64,000 nt of DNA from Oryzias latipes (GCF_002234675.1 NC_019880.2:22282289-22346288), one strand, 5' to 3'. Shown: positions 13,166 through 24,887, counted from the first letter of the stretch. Program-made: numbers and translations. The notes: generated by a model from the letters alone, not told the origin.

Positions 13166-13583
13166 TGTCATGATTTGAATTTGTTGTCTTGTTTTTGGTC
13201 CTTGTTCTGTCTTGTTTCTGTTTCCTGTTTTATTTTGAAAGTCTCCTGTCTTGTCTGTTTTCTTGAGTTTTGCTTCCTTTGGTCCCCATCAGCCCTGATC
13301 GTGTCCACCTGTGTCTTGTCTGCCCTGTCTGTATTTAAGTCTTGTCTCTGCCTTCCTCCTGGGTTGGTCCATTAGTATTCCTGTTCTGGTGTTCATGCCA
13401 TGTCATGCCCTGTTCCTCGTTCCTTGTCCCTCGCCACGTCACAGTGAGTTTTCGTTTGGTTTTTGTCATCCTGCTCTGCAGCGCCTTTTGTTTGTTATCA
13501 TTAAACCCTCTAGACTCTGATCCTCATGCCTCCGCCTCTGCGTCTGGGTCCAACCGGCTCTCGAGCCACCCTGCACCACGACA
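13166..13583 (+). repeat. 5' LTR
   Basis: 418-bp repeat with TG..CA ends. Likely signals inside are a TATA-like tatttaag (about 13330) and an ATTAAA polyadenylation-type hexamer (about 13500). Confidence 0.9.
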
Positions 13584-13584
13584 G

Positions 13585-15202
13585 AATGGACCAACCATAT
13601 TTTTTGGACCCAGCAGAGCGGGACATGCAGCTCCTAGAGGCTTATTGTCAGGAAGCCGAGCGCACGAGGTCTTACTGGGTTTTCGACCAGGCCCAGTTTG
13701 CCTCGTATGCCTGGAGTGGGAGCCACCTGGACTTCACAGGGAGCCGTCTTGCCCTGAGGGGGGGTCGTCGCCGTCGTCCCCGCCGTCCCCTTCCTGTTCC
13801 AGAGGTGGTCCGGCACGCACCACATCGCTTTCCAGTGGTGGTGCCAGATGCACCCCATCCCCGTCATGTTCCGGTGGTGGTCCCGGATGCACCACAACCA
13901 CGTTCAGTGGTGGTCCCGGACGCACCCCGACCCATCCCAGCTCCCAGGGGGGTGCCGCCTGCGCCCCGACCCGTTCCTGCTCCCAGGGGGGTGCCGCCTG
14001 TGCCCCGACCCGTTCCTGCTCCCAGGGGGGTGCCGCCTGCGCCCCGGTCCGTCCCGGCTCCCAGGGGGGTGCCGCCTGCGCCCCGACGGTTCCCCGGTTC
14101 CACTGCCACGCCTGACCCGCCTGAGCTCGGCTCCACGCCTGACCCGCCTGAGCTCGGCTCCACGCCTGACCCGCCTGAGCTCGGCTCCACGCCTGACCCG
14201 CCTGAGCTCGGCTCCACGCCTGACCCGCCTGAGCTCGGCTCCACGCCTGACCCGCCAGAGCCTGACTGCTGGCCCGACCCGCCAGAGCCTGACTGCTGGC
14301 CCGACCCGCCAGAGCCTGACTGCTGGCCCGACCCGCCAGAGCCTGACTGCTGGCCCGACCCGCCAGAGCCTGACTGCTGGCCCGACCCGCCAGAGCCTGA
14401 CTGCTGGCCCGACCCGCCAGAGCCTGACTGCTGGCCCGACCCGCCAGAGCCTGACTGCTGGCCCGACCCGCCAGAGCCTGACTGCTGGCCCGACCCGCCA
14501 GAGCCTGACTGCTGGCCCGACCCGCCAGAGCCTGACTGCTGGCCCGACCCGCCAGAGCCTGACTGCTGGCCCGACGACGACTCCACGCCTGACGACTCCA
14601 CGCCTGACGACTCCACGCCTGACGACTCCACGCCTGACGACTCCACGCCTGACGACTCCACGCCTGACGACGACTCCACGCCTGACGACGACTCCACGCC
14701 TGACGACGACTCCACGCCTGACGACGCCTCCAAGCCTGACGACGCCTCCAAGCCTGACGACGCCTCCAAGCCTGACGACGCCTCCAAGCCTGACGACGCC
14801 TCCAAGCCTGACGACGCCTCCAAGCCTGACGACGCCTCCAAGCCTGACGACGCCTCCAAGCCTGACGACGCCTCCAAGCCTGACGACGCCTCCAAGCCTG
14901 ACGACGCCTCCAAGCCTGACGACGCCTCCAAGCCTGACGACGCCTCCAAGCCTGACGACGCCTCCAAGCCTGACGACGCCTCCAAGCCTCTCATGCCGGA
15001 CCTGCCTCGCCGGACCGCTCGGCCCCCCGGCCGTCCTCCGGACCTGCCTCGCCGGACGGCGCGGCCCCCCGGCCGTCCTCCGGACCTGCCTCGCCGGACC
15101 GCTCGGACCCCCGGCCGTCCTCTGGACTCTTGTGCCCGTCGAGGTTTGTCCTCCGGGGCCCCCCCCTCATGTGACTTTTGGAACCTCGGAGCGGTTCCTT
15201 GA
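13585..15202 (+). CDS. Repeat-rich ORF of the LTR element, function unknown
   Basis: An ATG directly after the 5' LTR (13586) opens a frame of about 538 codons that ends at 15202, just before the purine tract. The same frame is also open back to an ATG at 13526 inside the LTR, giving 558 codons. The first 45 residues (MDQPYFLDPAERDMQLLEAY onward) are non-repetitive and could be a gag remnant. The rest is low-complexity: Pro/Arg/Val-rich blocks, then acidic Asp-Pro repeats, then an Arg/Pro-rich tail (DLPRRTARPPGRPP, three copies). No domain is recognised. Because every repeat unit is a multiple of three, two other frames also stay open here, so openness is weak evidence of translation. Confidence 0.4.
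14109..14990 (+). repeat. Compound minisatellite inside the LTR element
   Basis: Successive tandem arrays: a 27-bp unit encoding PPELGSTPD (5 copies, to about 14250), a 27-bp unit encoding PPEPDCWPD (12 copies, to about 14573), 15- and 18-bp units encoding DDSTPD/DDDSTPD (about 9 copies), and an 18-bp unit encoding DDASKP (15 copies, to about 14988). Copies within an array look nearly identical. All unit lengths are divisible by three. Confidence 0.93.
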
Positions 15203-15213
15203 GGGGGGGGTAC

Positions 15214-15631
15214 TGTCATGATTTGAATTTGTTGTCTTGTTTTTGGTCCTTGTTCTGTCTTGTTTCTGTTTCCTGTTTTATTTTGAAAGTCTCCTGTCTT
15301 GTCTGTTTTCTTGAGTTTTGCTTCCTTTGGTCCCCATCAGCCCTGATCGTGTCCACCTGTGTCTTGTCTGCCCTGTCTGTATTTAAGTCTTGTCTCTGCC
15401 TTCCTCCTGGGTTGGTCCATTAGTATTCCTGTTCTGGTGTTCATGCCATGTCATGCCCTGTTCCTCGTTCCTTGTCCCTCGCCACGTCACAGTGAGTTTT
15501 CGTTTGGTTTTTGTCATCCTGCTCTGCAGCGCCTTTTGTTTGTTATCATTAAACCCTCTAGACTCTGATCCTCATGCCTCCGCCTCTGCGTCTGGGTCCA
15601 ACCGGCTCTCGAGCCACCCTGCACCACGACA
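15214..15631 (+). repeat. 3' LTR
   Basis: Second copy of the 418-bp LTR, preceded by the purine tract at 15201-15210 and followed by the GGAGA target duplication. Confidence 0.9.
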
Positions 15632-16283
15632 GGAGAGAGTGGGCATCCGTGTCTAGTTCCTTTATGCTACATAAAGCTTTGTGATATAATACCATTGGTG
15701 GTTATTGTGGCTGAAGGTGCGTTGTAGAGAGTCTTAATCCAGTTAATGGATGGCTCCCCCAAACCGATTTTTTCCATGACACTAAAGAGAAATGTCCAAT
15801 TGACTTTATCAAAAGCCTTTTCTGCATCTAAGGTAGCTAAGATGGTGTTTTCTTGTTGTAAAGTAGAATGATGTATAAAATTAAACAGTCGGCGTGTGTT
15901 GCTAGTGGAATGTCTTCCTTTAATAAAACCAGTTTGATCTGGGTGATTTATATGGGGGGGTTACTTTTTCAATCCTGTAAGATAAGGCTCTACTGATGAT
16001 TTTTAAGTCTACATTAATAAGAGAGATTGGGCGATAATTTGATGGGAGGGTTGGGTCCTTCCTAGGCTTTGGGAGCAGAGAGATGATTGCTGTATTCATG
16101 TGTTTTGGAAGTATTGAGGTTTGTTTTACTTCTGTAATTGCTCTGATGAATAATGGAGATGTAATATTCCAAAAGTGCTTATAGAATTCAGCAGGGAAGC
16201 CATCTGGAGATTTATTATTTTCCTTGCCATTAAGTGCAGCTACCAGTTCATTGTAATTTGTCGGCTTGTTCTTTAGTGAGTTA

Positions 16284-16361
16284 TGCATTATCACTGTTTA
16301 ACGCACTTCGCGGAAACAACCGTCCAACACGGCGTGCGTTAAAAAATGATAATGCACACTT
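16284..16361. mobile_element. Fold-back MITE, right part
   Basis: Begins with the duplicated target TGCATTATCACT and forms the return arm GTGCGTTAAAAAATGATAATGCACACTT of the hairpin whose left part is at 10998-11166. Confidence 0.6.
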
Positions 16362-16748
16362 AGTCAGCTATTAACCCTTACATAACGTATGCAAGTTTTA
16401 TTTTTCCACCAGAACTGCTATTTGTCATTCCTAACACTCAAGTGACAAATGCAGAAAAGGATTTTTATTTTGAAATACCTATTCATTTATTGACAAATGA
16501 ACCAACTTTCTAATGTTAAGGGGTTGCTTTTGGGTTAATCTGAATCATAGCTGCATTTAGCGCTCTATATGGTAACTTTAGCTCAATCTACTTCGCCTTC
16601 AGCCTCCCAGTGCACAAAGACTTGTCAGTGTATTGTTACTTTTGTTTGGCCCCAAACCAGCTTAAGGGTTACACAACTATTGTTTCAGTCACAGTAAAAT
16701 ATTGCCAACAGGACTGAGGCTGTGTCCAAATTCCTCCACTACATAGTG

Positions 16749-16749
<1 letters not shown>

Positions 16750-16816
<67 letters not shown>

Positions 16817-16817
16817 G
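16750..16817. repeat. (AT)n microsatellite
   Basis: Almost pure AT dinucleotide run, grown out of the tagtgcactatata motif of the host MITE. Confidence 0.95.
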
Positions 16818-17043
16818 TGAACAACCAACATTGTCATCACCCGAACACAGTAGATTTATAAATAGTGCATGACACTTAAATAGATAAAATCAATCAATCA
16901 ATCAATAGTTGTCATAAACCGCTCTCGTTGAATTGAATTTCCACTGGAAGAAAAGAAGAAAAAAAAAGTAGTGAGCATGAATGGTGTCCGAATTGCTTTT
17001 AAAGGGTGCTAATCCTGCAGTACAGAGTTTTTCAGTAGTAAAA

Positions 17044-18149
17044 CAGGGGTCGGGAACCTATGGCTGAGCCATATCTGGCTCTATTGATGGCCACCTATGG
17101 CTCGCAGACAAATCTTTAATTCTAAAAAAAAATAAAAAAATAGTTTCATCAGTCCAGTCCTTCTCGGGCGCGATGCGATGCCAGTTTGTATTGTATGGTG
17201 TCAGTTAGCCTAATGTATTGCGCATCAAAACCGCCTAAAAACCCCAAATCTGTAACGGCCTGAAACCTGTGAATTGCCGTTCCGGCAGATTTGCGCTCCC
17301 GTCTTTGAAAAGGGGAGGGGTAGTGGGCAAAGGCAGCAAGGTGAAAGGCGCACTGATTAGAACATGCTGCCCCTCACATACCACACTGCAGTGTGTGAGT
17401 ATTGCTGTACTGACAATGTTTGTCTCCACGTCTGCATGGGAGCAGTGTGTCTCACGTCTAAAGAACATTAAGACCAACCTACGATCACGTTTAACGGATG
17501 GAAGACTTAACACCTGCATGAAGCTCAAACTCACCACGTATCAACCAGACTAGACCATCAGTAAAACCACCATGCAGCACCAGAAGTCACATTAATGCTG
17601 AGAAATAGTCATCATTTATTAGCAACAGCATAATGTAGCGTCCCTTTCCCACACTGAGGCACAGACACTTAACCTCTTTTAAGGTTCTTTATTCTGGTTA
17701 CTGCAGGCCGTAACCAACGCCGTACAACTAATTCAGCAACTCTTGCCCGCTGAGAGCGCTCCCCCCTACTTTATATTCCCCTGCTCCCACACCAACCCAC
17801 CTATTTCCTTAATCGGCCCATAGCTGAACCCCATTGGTCCAAACACCCCGACGACAGACTGAGTGACAGAAGTGAGGGCCAATCAGCATCTCTGCTTGAT
17901 GCATTCAATGAACTCCGGAACTCAAAACGCGACCCAACAGCCGCCCAATTCAACTCAGTCCGCTACAATCACAATGTTATTAAAAAAGAATCCACAGACT
18001 TATTGTACTTTAAAAGTGTTAAAATTAAATAAAATGCACACATTCACTTGTATGTTTAGTTTTAAACATATTGCATGGCTCTCACGAAATTACATTTAAA
18101 AATATGTGGCATTTATGGCTCTCTCTGCCAAAAAGGTTCCTGACCCCTG
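17044..18149. mobile_element. hAT-type non-autonomous element (1106 bp)
   Basis: The termini CAGGGGTCGGGAACC and, inverted from the right end, CAGGGGTCAGGAACC match at 14 of 15 bases. Subterminal phrases (tatggctgagccatatctggctct, and tttatggctctctctgcc) mirror each other. The 8-bp flanks are not clearly duplicated. No transposase frame was seen. It contains a solo LTR at 17634-17967. A fragment of a similar right end (gggttgccgacccctg) is at about 56728-56743. Confidence 0.75.
17634..17967 (-). mobile_element. Solo LTR (334 bp)
   Basis: On the minus strand it starts TGTAGCGG and ends CGCTACA, with inverted TG..CA ends. In the right order it holds a TATA-like AATATAAAG (about 17775), an AATAAA hexamer (about 17690) and a short U5. 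That is the architecture of an LTR left after recombination. An exact flanking duplication was not found, so the superfamily is not assigned. Confidence 0.65.
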
Positions 18150-18184
18150 AGTTAGGGGTTAGGGTGGGAATTCGGACACAGCCT

Positions 18185-18759
18185 GATGTATTTCAACATC
18201 TGAGCTAGTTTGTTGGTCTACCTTCTATGAGAACAAAGTCATTAGAGGTGAGAAAAGAGGCAATAGGTGCAGCTGGTCAGTGCTGTTCCACGACCCCACT
18301 GGGACCTGGCTCAAAGTCCCACAGCATCACTGTCGTTCACCTGCTGTGTTTGCTCTGAGACTCGTGCTTTTAAGGAAGAATTGAGTCGCATAAGTTTCAC
18401 TCCTTGTGCAGCACCCTGCCCCCCAGCAGCTTTTTACAACACCAGAAGGTGGGGACAGATTGGTGACACTTTTCAGTTCTTAAATTCTTTCTGAGTGCAA
18501 AGTGCCCCACATAATACACCGTAGAGGCAACTTTCCTGTTGAAGCTGATGGGGCCGATGGGTTCAGTTTGTGTTTGATGAAGCGTCTGTCTTAAAAATGG
18601 CCCAAGCTGTCCTCTCCTCCAAAATACAGATGAGCTTATCAAACCTTCCACTCAGGTGTCACTAATTCACAAATAAAAAGGCTGAAACTACAAAGAAAAA
18701 CCAGGAAATGTGCAAGAAAACTAAATTTTGGCCCCCACAGCAAGTCTACACCAGTCTAA
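18185..18759. other. Intergenic DNA, no gene recognised
   Basis: No coding frame with recognisable similarity. Confidence 0.4.
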
Positions 18760-18860
18760 GGCGACCCATCCAGGGTGTAGCCCGCCTCCCCGTCACAGTG
18801 GTTGGGACAGGCTCTGCTCCGGCAACCCACTGCACTGAAAAGGATCCAAGAAAACGTTTA
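18760..18860 (-). repeat. Fragment of the teleost 'cagggtcatggggctgctggagcc'-type repeat
   Basis: The phrase gcgacccatccagggtgtagcccgcc...gggacaggctctgctc...actgaaaaggat is the reverse complement of the repeat seen at 26500-26830 and 38800-39150. Confidence 0.6.
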
Positions 18861-21589
18861 AACTGCAGTCAAAATTGTTTATTTATCCAAATATTGTTTA
18901 AAACTCTTAAAAAAAAAAACGAGCAGGAAAAATGAAAGGAACTCTTAATCTTTGACAAGTTTGTCTTCTTTTAGAAGTCTCTTATCTTCTGTAAAGACCC
19001 ACCCCAATAGAAATCTTGTTTTTGGTGTTTTTAGCATTTTTTATAGCATTTTTCTCATGATGGAGGACAAAGTTAAACCAGGTCTAACTTTGTGGCAGAA
19101 AGTTTGACTTTTTCAAACTGCATTCTGATCATCCACCTGCAGACAAACAGATCCATGAACGTCTTCGTTTTCCTGGTCTGAGCTGGAATCTGGATCTAAA
19201 CTGGAAAAGCTGTAAAGTTCCAAGATCGTTCTCCATTTCGGTTACACCGCTGATGTTAGGTTGGGGTTGTGAGGGGCTGTAAGCTAGCATGAGAGAGTCT
19301 AACCCAAGGGATGATGGGAAGTGAGGCCAAGCTCACTCCACACGAACAGTCCCGTCCACAACTCAGGGGTGAATTTCTGGAAACACAAAGATCAAAAGAT
19401 GATCGGAGAACAACTTTGAAGTCAATAGATACCAAAGATTGAACGTGCAAATCTTCTTGTGGAATAAAGTCACCCAAACAGAATTCTGTACTTCTGATGT
19501 GATGCTTATGATTGATAATTAAAAGTCTGGTCAGAGTTATAAATTATGGAGAAAAGAAATGGCAATTTTTTAAGATCTAAATAAACAGTTAGGATGTAAA
19601 AAACATGAAAAAAATGAAACAACTGTCACAAAATCTGACTTTTCCTCAAAAGTTCTTGATGTTTCCTCCGCAGGCTTCATCTTCAGAGTGATTAAAAAGT
19701 TTTAAATCTCTTAAATAATCAGAGTACTTAATAATCAAAACTGATTAAGTTCTGAACATCAGAACAGATGGAAATACACTCCAGAAGCATATTTTGGAGA
19801 TGCAAATCATTTGAAGTAAATTCTGGTAATGACTTTAAAGCCTCGTCTGTCTCCCCTCCTGCAGCTTAAATCCTGACGGTTCCTATCTGGGTCTTTTGTC
19901 ACATCTGAGAAATAAAGAAGCAAAAGTGGGACAGCTTTCTGTCCTTTTCACTCTTGCAGTTGAAGTCGCAGAGGCTTTTCTGGAGGGTCGGGGGAAAGCA
20001 ACAATAAACAGACCGTTTTACAAAAGTCCAGGACAAATCAAATGTACTTTTTTTTGGGGGGGGGGCTCCTGGGGTAAATTGATTTTGATTTTCCACCAAA
20101 ACTAGGCAACAAGATGTCCGTTCTACTATCTGCTTCATTTGTGACACAGAGGTTCTCTGTTCCCGACCTGTGAGCCGCATCTTAAACATGAACATTGCAC
20201 TCAAACGAATTAAAAAGAGCTCAGGCCCAAGAGACGGCTGGGAATAATCTGCAGGGATATTTAACAGAGGTTCGTTTTAGGCTGGCTGGATGTGGTCCAG
20301 AGGAAAAGAGACCCCCTCTGTGTACATGGCAACTGCAGCGCTAACAGCTTGTTACTGTGGAGCCAGCAGGCAACTGGTGGGAGGACATGAGATGCCCCCA
20401 GGACCTTTACAGCCCCACCACTGCAGAGGGAAGACAATTACACGTAAGGGATGCAGTGTGAAGACAGAAGAAGCTGCCAAAATGCTGAGTGCGGGGCAGG
20501 AGAGAGCCCTCCCCGTCCCAAGCAGAGGACATAACGTTCTCTCAGCATCTGTGCTTCACTGAAGCTGCTCTCACAGAGAACAGATACTGAGCGCTTCCCT
20601 TTCAACCCGATATTCATTAAAATATTCGCTGCAGTGGGGGTGAGCCGCATCCTGACCCAACAGTTTAAATATAGACTTATTAGGAGGCATGAAAAGGAGC
20701 TGTACGAGTGCGTATTTTTGGCAAAGATGAAAGCAGTCAAATGACTGTTTGCGGCATTGATCAGCTCCCCGTGGACGCTCACCTAGTGACAGCTCCCTTT
20801 TCAGCCGGGATGAAGGCAGCTGTGGGGCTGGCAGAGCGCGTGCACCAGCTGCTGAACATGCTGCATCAGAGGGCTCTGCTTTGCTGCTGTCGGCCCCCGT
20901 GAACACCGCTGTCCTCACAGCCGCTGACATGCAGCACAGAGGTGTTGCAATTTCTGTCCCGGAAGACAAAACCATGAGGTACTGCCGCTGCAGCTGCAAT
21001 GCCCTACAAAAGCATTTTGACTGTTTGCTGCGGTTCCTTTTACCGCAGGAATTCAGAGACATGAAACGGTCTCGTGCTGTCTTCTGCAGACCTCCTTTCA
21101 GCCGTGGAACAGCGACAGTCAAAGTAGTTCAGTCTCAAAACATCAAGTAACTGCGGTTCCATGTACAAAATATTTGCCTGTGACTGTACTCTGACGGAGA
21201 GCCATATGATGAAGCCGTAGGCAGGACACATCTGAGCTGCACTGCTCTAACAGAAACTCATGAAACACTAAAGAGACCCAGTGAAACGCAAGGTGTGCTC
21301 AAAAATCTATAAAATGTGAATTCACTTGGTTCTTGATCCTAAAGCTTTCTGTGTGGAATTATCTATTCAACAACCAGTTTCATTACTGTAATGCTCTTTG
21401 GGAATACCAACAGGTCTAATATTATATTTGTGCATTGATGGTAAAGCCTTGCTGAATTGAACAATGCTGTTGCAATGAGATGTGATTTTATTCTATCTAC
21501 AAACACCCAGTTGCCGTTTGGGAGCTGTCTCCCACTAACAACCACTAGAGGGCGCTTTAGATGTGTGTTTTAACCCCTGACCACTAAAA
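18861..21589. other. Intergenic DNA, no gene recognised
   Basis: 20280-21130 is less AT-rich and holds overlapping ORFs on both strands (up to 183 codons on -, 20571-21122). None shows a domain, splice-compatible context or repeat relationship, so I do not call a gene. A G-run (20051-20066) is present. Confidence 0.4.
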
Positions 21590-21977
21590 AACGATTTAGT
21601 GCAGGACGATTTAGTGCCCTAAATTTTTAATTCAGACACCATGCCAACTATACACGCTATATATATACATTCTTTTTTTAAACAGCGGATACGACACCAT
21701 TAATTTCATGAAGTTAAAATCTAATTGATATGAGCGTTTTGGGGACGATTATTTAAGAGCCCACCATCTTCTGAAGATAAAAATGTTGATGGTTTTTAAA
21801 AATATATATTTTAATGCTTTTTTACAGCAAAAATTTCTCTGACGCAATGCAATGTGGTCTATATGCGCTGATCTAGTGGTTTATTGCAGACTTTCAAGGG
21901 CTCTGGATTTCGGATTTGTAGATTCGGATAGCACTATATTATATATATAGTGGGCTACTTAGTGCACTATATATATA

Positions 21978-22031
<54 letters not shown>

Positions 22032-22075
22032 ATATATTATACATATATAATATATAGTGCCGACTAATGACTAGG
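21590..22075. repeat. AT-rich MITE relative of the 16717 element
   Basis: Contains tagtgggctacttagtgcactatatata followed by a long (AT)n run (about 21968-22060), ggatttcggatttg phrases and tagtgccgac. This resembles the internal motif of the element at 16717. The ends could not be paired. Confidence 0.5.
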
Positions 22076-24278
22076 GAAGAAATTCGTACACAACCTTGGT
22101 ATTTGCAACTGACAACAACAGAGAAGAAGAGAGTCGTCCAAAACAAGCTTGGAGGATAATCAGATCGGACTTTATATTTTCCTGTTTACATTGAGACACT
22201 ATTATTTTTGTATTTGTATTTTTCCCTCCGCGGACTAATGCGGGACAGCAGGTCGTCAAACCAAGTCCCAGAGAGACAGAAGTACGACTGAATGCGCCGT
22301 CATTTGGTCGATGGTAAACCTCACATTTTTACTTTCAAAATAAATACACCTAATCTCTCAACATCATCCATGTAATCCATACATTGTAAATGAGATATAC
22401 AGTCAACGCTTCCATGTAGCGATGAGGCTGAAAACTTTTGACGGTAGCTCTTCTCAGCATCAGGTTTTATGATCACATTTTTGGACAAGTGAATGGCGTT
22501 CGTACGGTGGTCCTGAAGTGCAAATCACATTTAAAAACTTGTTTGCTTACTCAAATGTTGAACGGTGGCTCCGACAGAAGATTGCTCTTGAATTTTATGG
22601 CCACAGCCGCTGCTGAAGTTCCATGAATTCTCAACTAATTATTTATCGCACTTTGGGCAGAACATCCTTGCTGATTCTTCTGCTTTTCCCTCCTCGCCAA
22701 AACCATTGACAGTGGGTGAAAAGTCAAGTCCGTCTATGTCCTAAAGTACCTACCTCCTCCGGTTTGTTCTTGTTTTTCATTTTCCATTTCATTTTGTTTT
22801 CCCAAAGTTTTTTTTTTCTGTCTTTTTTTGTTTTGTTTTTAGTTTTTCTTTTTCAATTGTGATTTCTTTTTATATGTTTCGTTTTTTGTTTTGCTTTTTT
22901 GAATTGTGATTTTTTTTTTTAAATGTTTTGTTTTATTTTGTTTCCTGAAATTTTTTTTTTTTTTTTTCGGTTTCTGGAAATTTGAAATGCAATGTTTTTT
23001 TTTATTATTTCTTTCGCTTTTGGAATTTGTTTTGATTTCTAAAATGTAATGTTTTTCATAGTATTTGTTTTGCTTTTTTAATTTTGTTGTGTGTTTTTGC
23101 GTAGAGTGATTTGTAAATGTGATTTGCACTTCAGGGCAAACGCAGCATAACGTCGCGCTTCTTCAGAAGTGTCTCCTTTTTCTCCCAAAAGTGCAACTTC
23201 TATATAATTTGTTTAGTTTATTGTGCATTTATTGCCAGCTGTGACTTAACCTCCAGAGTGACTTACAGTCCGACAAATAAGAGGATTTGTACAAATCACA
23301 TCACATTGTCATGTCTATGAGAGGTAACTGACCCATGCAAATACTTCTGTAAGTTACTCAGTAAAACGTCTTGAACTGAATAAGTCCAAGTCCTCTGACC
23401 AATAAATGTTGCCTTTAGTTTTTCTGAATGAAAAGCAGGTTTTCCTCCGACCATCACAGACTCTTCCCCTGCCGCTCTTTGAGAGCCTGCAGGCAGAGGG
23501 ATTAGCCATTTGAAAAGCATTTATCTTTCCTGCCCTGATGTAATGAACTGTCTACATCCATCACATAGATCATGACTGACTGATGAGCTTCACTGAAAGG
23601 GGGGGGTGGTTACACATGTGGATCCGGGGGATTAAAGGCCTACGTTGAAGAGGTGACGGCCAGGTCAGGCCTGAGCCAACCCAAACTCACCCAATTAGCA
23701 CTCTGTCGGTGGCCCTCCGAACAGTCTGAAGCAGATAAGAAAAGACCCCCAAATGCCTCACGTGGAAAATTCAGAGCAATTTGCGCTCCTTTCTAAATGT
23801 ATGTTCATACCTTTTCCACTGCGGGACGTACATAGATACGTCTTTGAGCTATTTTTAAGAAATGCCAAGCTTCCTTAGAGCGAGAGATCCTTTAGAGCAG
23901 TAACTTCTTCATGTGCGAGTGGTCAGCCCATTGTGGCTGTGCGGTAGAGAGCAGCATATTAAACAGAGTGCTGTTTCACATTGTGTGGAAAAGCTTGGTT
24001 AACCTTTGACAGCGAGAAGCTCTGTAAGCTACATCTAAAGCCTTACGAAAGACATCAAAAGCTGAGTGAGATTAAATGTACGGCTGATCCTCTAAAAAAA
24101 AAAAAAAAAAGGCCCCAGCCTTGAGTTTTAATGGCTTACAGTGTCATGTGACCTTGTCCTGGAAACTTCAACATTTTATCAGGACGCAACCCCAACTGTG
24201 AACCTGTCGTCTAACTCTGTTTGACCTTCACAATAAAATATAATGGGAAACAGAGTTTCAGTTAAGCCCACTGAATTG
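22076..24278. other. Intergenic DNA with T-rich low-complexity tract
   Basis: 22795-23060 is a T-rich, imperfectly repeated tract (units like tttttgttttgtttt). The rest shows no gene. Confidence 0.5.
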
Positions 24279-24887
24279 AAGGCCGTGTCCCACATGCCAT
24301 TACGCACATCCGCGCATATTGCATGGATGAACACGTGAAGGTATGTTGAAAAGCTTTATGTGAAAGTTTCACAGATGTATCAGGGATGAACCGCGTTAAA
24401 ACCACGGAAGATGTACTAATAAACCACGATAAGAACATGTAAATTACCTTAAAACATGAACCGTGTGGTTATTGCAATTCATCAGTGATTTGTGCATCAA
24501 TTATGTAAACTTAACGTGTTATGTGCATCGTCCATGTGGTCTAAAAGTTATGCATCTGTGGGTACAGAAAAGTCCGTTGGAGATACTTGGAACATCTGTG
24601 GAAAAACACAAATTTGGGTACGCACGATTTATGTAATAATTGAGTATAAACTACGTAAAACTTGTGTAATTCGGGAATTTCTCATATGACTAAAAATTTT
24701 CAATAGCTCAAAACTTCAATGTAAAAACCCGTTGGCTGAAACCCTCCACGGAAATCTGTGCACATTGACAAATGACGAACGCAAAAAATACACGAATGAC
24801 GTGTATCACACATGTCTCACGAAAGAACGACATTTCATCCGTGAAAGATGGATAAAATATACGTAGTGACATGTGTGACACGGCCTT
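24279..24887. mobile_element. DNA-transposon MITE with AAGGCCGTGTC termini (609 bp)
   Basis: The left end AAGGCCGTGTCCCACATG and the inverse right end AAGGCCGTGTCACACATG match at 17 of 18 bases. A diverged copy in the opposite orientation is at about 28240-28600, which supports a dispersed family. No coding capacity, and the target duplication is not clear. Confidence 0.75.

Larger units (their letters stand above)
13166..15631 (+). mobile_element. Complete non-autonomous LTR retrotransposon (2466 bp)
   Basis: Two 418-bp direct repeats (13166-13583 and 15214-15631) start TGTCATG and end CACGACA. The whole is flanked by exact 5-bp duplications GGAGA (13161-13165 and 15632-15636). A purine tract (gagggggggg, 15201-15210) sits just before the 3' LTR, and TGGACCAACCAT at 13588 is a possible primer-binding site. 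No gag, protease, RT or integrase motif is visible, so it must have been mobilised in trans. The LTRs look identical or nearly so by eye, implying a young insertion. It landed inside the minus-strand L1. Confidence 0.93.
11167..16283 (-). mobile_element. L1/Tx1-type LINE, truncated and split by an LTR element
   Basis: Exact 12-bp direct repeats TGCATTATCACT at 11155-11166 and 16284-16295 bracket the insertion. Reading leftward on the minus strand, 16294-15920 encodes an RT N-terminal part (SPDGFPAEFYKHFW, then ISLLPKPRKDPTLPSNYRPI). The reading resumes past the LTR insert at 13160 with RT motif YADDVLLFL and ILGxK-type sequence, then DLQRWVNLLISIMGRITVIKM near 12790. These are L1-clade ORF2 features. 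Several frame breaks make it inactive. Excluding the 2.47-kb LTR element it is about 2.65 kb, so it is heavily 5'-truncated. Its 3' end lacks the tail motif shared by the 9.2, 31.3 and 33.2 kb copies, so it is probably a different subfamily. Confidence 0.88.
16717..18184. mobile_element. Outer MITE with AGGCTGTGTCC termini, filled by a hAT element
   Basis: The left end AGGCTGTGTCCAAATTCC and the inverse of the right end AGGCTGTGTCCGAATTCC match at 17 of 18 bases. Inside the left end is the phrase ccactacatagtgcactatatat, which also occurs in the related AT-rich stretch at 21590-22075. About 1.1 kb of its length is a later hAT insertion (17044-18149). Confidence 0.7.

Noticed and set aside
13342..14115. 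257-codon ORF starting inside the 5' LTR
   Set aside because: It is out of frame with the better candidate, and the same LTR sequence is repeated at 15390. No protein similarity seen.
14109..14990. CRISPR-like regular repeats
   Set aside because: Units are contiguous with no spacers and the context is a eukaryotic LTR element. It is a minisatellite.
13864..15221. Large minus-strand ORF (451 codons, GSGGSGQQS-type repeats) and the +1-shifted 457-codon ORF
   Set aside because: These are other frames of the same tandem repeats. Any frame without a stop in one unit stays open when unit length is a multiple of three.
20571..21122. 183-codon minus-strand ORF in a GC-richer stretch
   Set aside because: No recognisable domain, and overlapped by equally long plus-strand ORFs. 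No splice or promoter context was found.
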